A stretch of DNA of 64,000 nt from positions 1 to 64,000 of the forward strand of contig CALIKL010000033.1 in assembly GCA_938018055.1 (NCBI GenBank), given 5' to 3'. Source of the stretch: an uncultured bacterium. GTDB lineage: Bacteria > Bacteroidota > Rhodothermia > Rhodothermales > UBA10348. Positions 60,673-64,000 of this stretch are shown here, piece after piece. How positions within the stretch are numbered: the stretch's first letter is position 1; every line of letters starts with the position of its first letter. The notes under the pieces are model-generated. The model was not told where the DNA came from and made no database searches. It saw only the letters and a list, made by a program, of their open reading frames with translations. The position numbers were made by a program, and so were the translations under genes.

Positions 60673-63411
60673 ATGAGATCTTCGAGCCCCATTTCTGCCG
60701 GGATCGTTGCCCTGCTCCAACGGATGACAGGGTTGGGTCTGGTTCTGCTGTTTTTATCTGCAGGACCAGCGGCTATGGCGCAGACTACCGGGAAAATTGC
60801 TGGCGTCGTGACAGACGCAGATTTCGGGAGTGGTCTGCCAGGCGTCAACGTATTCATCGAAGGCACCACGCAGGGAACGGCCACCAACGTAGAAGGCGCC
60901 TACTCCATCATCGGGGTACCGCCCGGGACGTACACCGTAGTGGCCTCTTACATAGGGTTCGCTACTCAGAAGACCGAAAACGTAGTCGTCAATGCCGGGT
61001 TGACCGTCGAGGTCGATTTCGAACTGCGTGAGGAAGTATTCGAGGGTGAGGAGATCGTGGTTGTTGCCGAGAGGCCACTTGTCCAGAAAGATTTGACGGC
61101 GACGACGGCTATTGTCTCGGGTGATGAAATTCGCTCCCTGCCGGTTGAGAACTTCGGTCAGGTTCTCGGTCTTCAGGCCGGTGTCGTGGATGGTCATTTT
61201 CGCGGCGGGCGTATCGGAGAGGTTGGCTACTGGGTAGACGGTATGCCGGTCACCGATGTGTTTGACGGGAGCCTGGGTGTATCAGTCGAGAACAACATGG
61301 TCGACGAACTTCAGGTGGTCACGGGAGCCTTCAATGCCGAGTACGGCCAGGCCATGTCCGGAATCGTCAACATTGTGACGCGAGACGGCAACAACCAGTA
61401 CTCTGGTGGTCTACGCACCTTCTTTGGAGACTACCTCACCGGCCATGATGACATCTTCTGGAATCTGGATTCGGTCAGCCCCACGGCGGTGCGGAATATT
61501 GAGGGCGATTTTTCTGGTCCGATCATCAAAGAGAAACTGTTCTTCAACACCTCGGCGCGCTTCTTTGCCAATGATGGCCATATCTACGGTCGCCGTGTTT
61601 TTGAGTCGCAGGACGTCGGGATCGATCAGACAGGCCGACTGACCTTGCTCAATCCGGGTGGGTCGGGAGACTCCACCTTTGCGTCCTTGAATCCGTATGA
61701 AAAAGTTTCGGGCCAGGCAAAGCTGACCTACAAAATGGGCAATATGAAATTTGCCCTGACCGGTATCGCTTCTCGTGAGGACTTCCAGGGCGGTGGCGAT
61801 ACGCAGGACTTCTTCTTCATGCCGAAGGGACGTCGCGACGAGACCAAGGATGCGTTTACTACCTTTTTCAAGGTGACTCATACGCTGTCGGCTTCGACGT
61901 TCTACGAGTTCGGATTGACGCGTACGAAGACCACATTCGACAGCTTCCTGTTTGAGGATCCCTTCGATCCGCGCTATGTCGATAACACGTACCTGGGATT
62001 CACGGACGGTATCAAGACATCGAACTTCCGCATTGGTGGAACGGACAATGGCCGTTTCAATCGCTCCACTGAGACCTATCTCGGAAAGGTCGACCTCACA
62101 AGCCAGGTCAATCAGCGCAACATGGTCAAGGCAGGTATTGAGCTGCGTCGCCATGACCTCGTATTCAACGACCAGTTTACGGCCGTCTTTCCGGTTGGTA
62201 ACGAGTTCGAAACACGTCTGATCACGAATGGCTACTACCAGCGCAAGCCAACCGAGGCCTCGGCCTACATCCAGGACAAGATCGAATTTGACGGCCTGAT
62301 CGTGAACATCGGCCTTCGCTGGGACTATTTTGATAGCGATGGTCCGATCCTTGCCGATGAAAGTGACCCCGACATTGTATTCGAGGAGCGTCGCCAGAAC
62401 CTGTCTGAAGATCAGATCTTCGCCGAAGCCTCGACCAAGTCCCAGCTGAGCCCGCGTCTCGGTGTTTCGTTTCCGATCTCGGAAGGCGGAGTGGTGCATT
62501 TCTCGTACGGCTGGTTTTTCCAGATTCCCAACTTTGAGCTGCTTTACCGAAATCCTGATTTCCGTCTTGGAACGTCCGGATCCGGTTTGATCGGTCTGAT
62601 CGGAAACGCGGACCTGAAACCGCAGAAGACGATCAACGGGGAAATCGGTCTCAAGCAGGCCCTATCCAGTAATACAAGTGTCGAGATCACGGCCTACTTC
62701 CGTGACATCAATGACCTGGCTGGCACGGCCACCGATCCTATTCTGGTTCGGGGTACGTCGGCTCGGTACGGCAAGTTTGTCAACTCCGATTTCGGGTTCG
62801 TGCGTGGCATCATCCTGCGCCTGAACCAGCGCGTCATGGACAACCTGTCGGTAAACCTCGACTACACCTATCAGGTAGCGAAGGGCAATGCCTCGGATCC
62901 TGCTTCGGTCTACAATGCAGCGGCTGCCAAGCAAGAGCGCGAGCAGCAGATAGTCTCCCTGGATTGGGATCAGCTGCATACGGCCAACGTGAGCATGACC
63001 TACGACGATCGTGCAAACAATTGGGGCATGAGCATCATATCCTCGATGGGCTCGGGTCTCCCCTACACGCCGCAACAGACCACGCAGCAAACGGGCGTCA
63101 TCCTGCCAACCACGATCCAGCTGAACAGTCAGGCCAAGCCAACAACCTGGGATGTGGATGTGACGGCCTACAAGTCTTTCGACCTGGGTGAAGCTGACCT
63201 TCAGATCTTCACCAAGATCGACAACCTGTTCGATCGCCAGAATGAATATGGTGTCTTTGGCGATACGGGTCGTGCGACCTATTCGCTGCAGCGCAACGTG
63301 GATGAAGCCTCGTTCCAAGGCAATACGGCTTTCCTCGATCGCTGGTACACTCGCCCCAATTTTTACGCCGAACCGCGACGCGTTACGATGGGCATTCAAT
63401 ACCGATTCTAA
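60673..63411 (+). CDS. TonB-dependent outer-membrane receptor (SusC/RagA-like)
   Basis: The 912-residue receptor imports ligands, here probably maltodextrins, across the outer membrane. It has a signal peptide (about 1-37), a carboxypeptidase-regulatory-like domain (about 40-125; GKIAGVVTDADFGSGLPGVN), a plug domain (about 135-240; TATTAIVSGDEIRSLPVENF, YGQAMSGIVNIVTRDGNNQ) and a 22-strand barrel ending in an aromatic residue (RRVTMGIQYRF). A canonical TonB box was not identified. It follows the GH13 gene, a LacI-type operator lies in its leader, and a secreted protein gene follows 9 bp later, replacing a SusD partner. Confidence 0.92.
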   Translation: MRSSSPISAGIVALLQRMTGLGLVLLFLSAGPAAMAQTTGKIAGVVTDADFGSGLPGVNVFIEGTTQGTATNVEGAYSIIGVPPGTYTVVASYIGFATQKTENVVVNAGLTVEVDFELREEVFEGEEIVVVAERPLVQKDLTATTAIVSGDEIRSLPVENFGQVLGLQAGVVDGHFRGGRIGEVGYWVDGMPVTDVFDGSLGVSVENNMVDELQVVTGAFNAEYGQAMSGIVNIVTRDGNNQYSGGLRTFFGDYLTGHDDIFWNLDSVSPTAVRNIEGDFSGPIIKEKLFFNTSARFFANDGHIYGRRVFESQDVGIDQTGRLTLLNPGGSGDSTFASLNPYEKVSGQAKLTYKMGNMKFALTGIASREDFQGGGDTQDFFFMPKGRRDETKDAFTTFFKVTHTLSASTFYEFGLTRTKTTFDSFLFEDPFDPRYVDNTYLGFTDGIKTSNFRIGGTDNGRFNRSTETYLGKVDLTSQVNQRNMVKAGIELRRHDLVFNDQFTAVFPVGNEFETRLITNGYYQRKPTEASAYIQDKIEFDGLIVNIGLRWDYFDSDGPILADESDPDIVFEERRQNLSEDQIFAEASTKSQLSPRLGVSFPISEGGVVHFSYGWFFQIPNFELLYRNPDFRLGTSGSGLIGLIGNADLKPQKTINGEIGLKQALSSNTSVEITAYFRDINDLAGTATDPILVRGTSARYGKFVNSDFGFVRGIILRLNQRVMDNLSVNLDYTYQVAKGNASDPASVYNAAAAKQEREQQIVSLDWDQLHTANVSMTYDDRANNWGMSIISSMGSGLPYTPQQTTQQTGVILPTTIQLNSQAKPTTWDVDVTAYKSFDLGEADLQIFTKIDNLFDRQNEYGVFGDTGRATYSLQRNVDEASFQGNTAFLDRWYTRPNFYAEPRRVTMGIQYRF

Positions 63412-63420
63412 GCTGTACCT

Positions 63421-64000
63421 ATGAGCACGTATCCAATGTTTGCAGCGATGAAGCGTAGCAATACGGTGTCACATGGCGCGGTCGGTGTCCTTCTGCTGAC
63501 ACTGATGTTTTCGGGTGTAGTGTCGGTTGACACGGCCAAGGCACAGAGTCGCTCGGATCTTCCTCAGTTCTTGTTTGAATCCCAGTATTGGGGCAGCCGC
63601 GACAACGAGAAGAAAAACATCCACGATGGCAATCAGATTGCCATCACGTTCTTCAATACCGGTCTATGGGCAGGTGTAGGTGAGACCCGAGGCAATTGGC
63701 CGAAGGGAACGCGTGATTTTTACATCGGGGATGTCGTACCAGTCATCGTGGCTGAAGTCCCGGTGGATCTCGATGGGGATGCTCGCCCTGACACGAATGT
63801 CGTCAAGGCACTTACTCCTCGTCACCCGCGCGCTGGGTCGAACAACAATCCGGAAAACCCGTCCATCTTCTGGGGCCTCGAGCCCATGGGCGGGTTCGCG
63901 AATGATTCCGAGGACAACGAGAGCCCGGCAATTTCTACCGACCCGACTACGTGGCCGGATCGGTGGCCGGATCAGCCAAACTGGATCGACTCCGAAACGG
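63421..64000 (+). CDS. secreted protein of unknown family, truncated at the right window edge
   Basis: The open frame from ATG 63421 is unbroken to the edge (193 codons). It starts with a signal peptide (hydrophobic core GVLLLTLMFSGVVSV, cleavage near AKAQ) followed by an Asp/Asn/Trp-rich region (QYWGSRDNEKKNIHDGNQIA, ITFFNTGLWAGVGETRGNWP, TDPTTWPDRWPDQPNW). It starts 9 bp after the receptor stop, so it belongs to the same transcript. No SusD-type TPR/lipobox pattern is seen, so it is not an ordinary SusD. Acidic Ca-binding-like DLDGDARPDTN is present. Function unknown. Confidence 0.85.
   Translation, partial: MSTYPMFAAMKRSNTVSHGAVGVLLLTLMFSGVVSVDTAKAQSRSDLPQFLFESQYWGSRDNEKKNIHDGNQIAITFFNTGLWAGVGETRGNWPKGTRDFYIGDVVPVIVAEVPVDLDGDARPDTNVVKALTPRHPRAGSNNNPENPSIFWGLEPMGGFANDSEDNESPAISTDPTTWPDRWPDQPNWIDSET

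Noticed and set aside
61411-62499. 362-codon antisense open frame within the TonB receptor gene
   Set aside because: No recognisable protein features, and it lies wholly inside a well-supported receptor.

Overview
The window looks like a chromosome segment of an aerobic, heterotrophic Bacteroidota relative of the Rhodothermia/Balneolia kind. The pointers are: promoter boxes of the TTTG-N19-21-TAnnTTTG type upstream of ribosomal protein genes, frequent lack of Shine-Dalgarno sequences, a type III glutamine synthetase (GlnN), a TonB-dependent receptor with an N-terminal carboxypeptidase-regulatory domain, a secreted GH13 enzyme with a type IX secretion-like C-terminal tail, and an M23 peptidase starting with the Bacteroidota-like MYTFDNETCSFVEV. 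The taxonomic call is inference from gene content; no rRNA is present.

Positions 1-3950 are an accessory island next to the 3' end of a tRNA(CAU) (probably Ile2). It holds a leftward operon of a small excisionase-type HTH protein, a replication initiator laid out like filamentous phage gpII/RstA, and a small protein. Diverging from it is a rightward operon of an XRE repressor, a STAS+GHKL-ATPase fusion and a DUF4325 (STAS-like) protein. A 10-bp inverted repeat lies in the divergent promoter. The XRE/initiator half resembles the rstR/rstA control region of CTX-type inoviruses; the ATPase/DUF4325 cargo is the best candidate here for an undescribed system.

Positions 4000-12200 are core genes: a DUF457 membrane hydrolase, an Lrp-type regulator directly before glnN, an ECF sigma factor, DUF1415 and purB. 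Positions 12248-17250 hold an FMN riboswitch and a complete riboflavin operon (ribD-ribE-ribBA-ribH), meeting a convergent thyA-folA pair. Positions 17400-22040 hold apaG, the 2-oxoacid:ferredoxin oxidoreductase korAB (KorB with an unusual KPTLPPG/KPPG-repeat N-terminus) and rpmE. Positions 22128-28045 hold a pyrimidine-nucleoside phosphorylase, a three-gene PspA operon whose first two products share a C-terminal KTIGR motif, an enoyl-CoA hydratase and a CNNM/CBS transporter-like protein. Positions 28126-33551 are a leftward set: floA, then rdgB-dtd-amidohydrolase-moaA-moaC. Positions 33645-48810 hold rpsU, a fused E2-E1 2-oxoglutarate dehydrogenase (Kgd/OdhA type), an epimerase, rlmD, a BamA/TamA-like outer-membrane protein, DUF2795, an M23 peptidase, a RidA-like protein, a SpoIIE phosphatase, a NhaC antiporter and phhA.

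Positions 48865-64000 contain an alpha-glucan utilisation regulon. A LacI-family regulator (56304) precedes a secreted GH13 amylase-like enzyme, a TonB-dependent receptor and a truncated secreted protein. LacI-type 14-bp palindromes related to TGTAAGCGCTTACA lie upstream of the regulator, of the receptor, and of glgP 5 kb away, suggesting that extracellular cleavage, uptake and intracellular phosphorolysis of alpha-glucans are co-regulated. prmC, a lipoprotein, a nitrilase-family enzyme, a thioredoxin-fold protein and a glycosyltransferase lie between.
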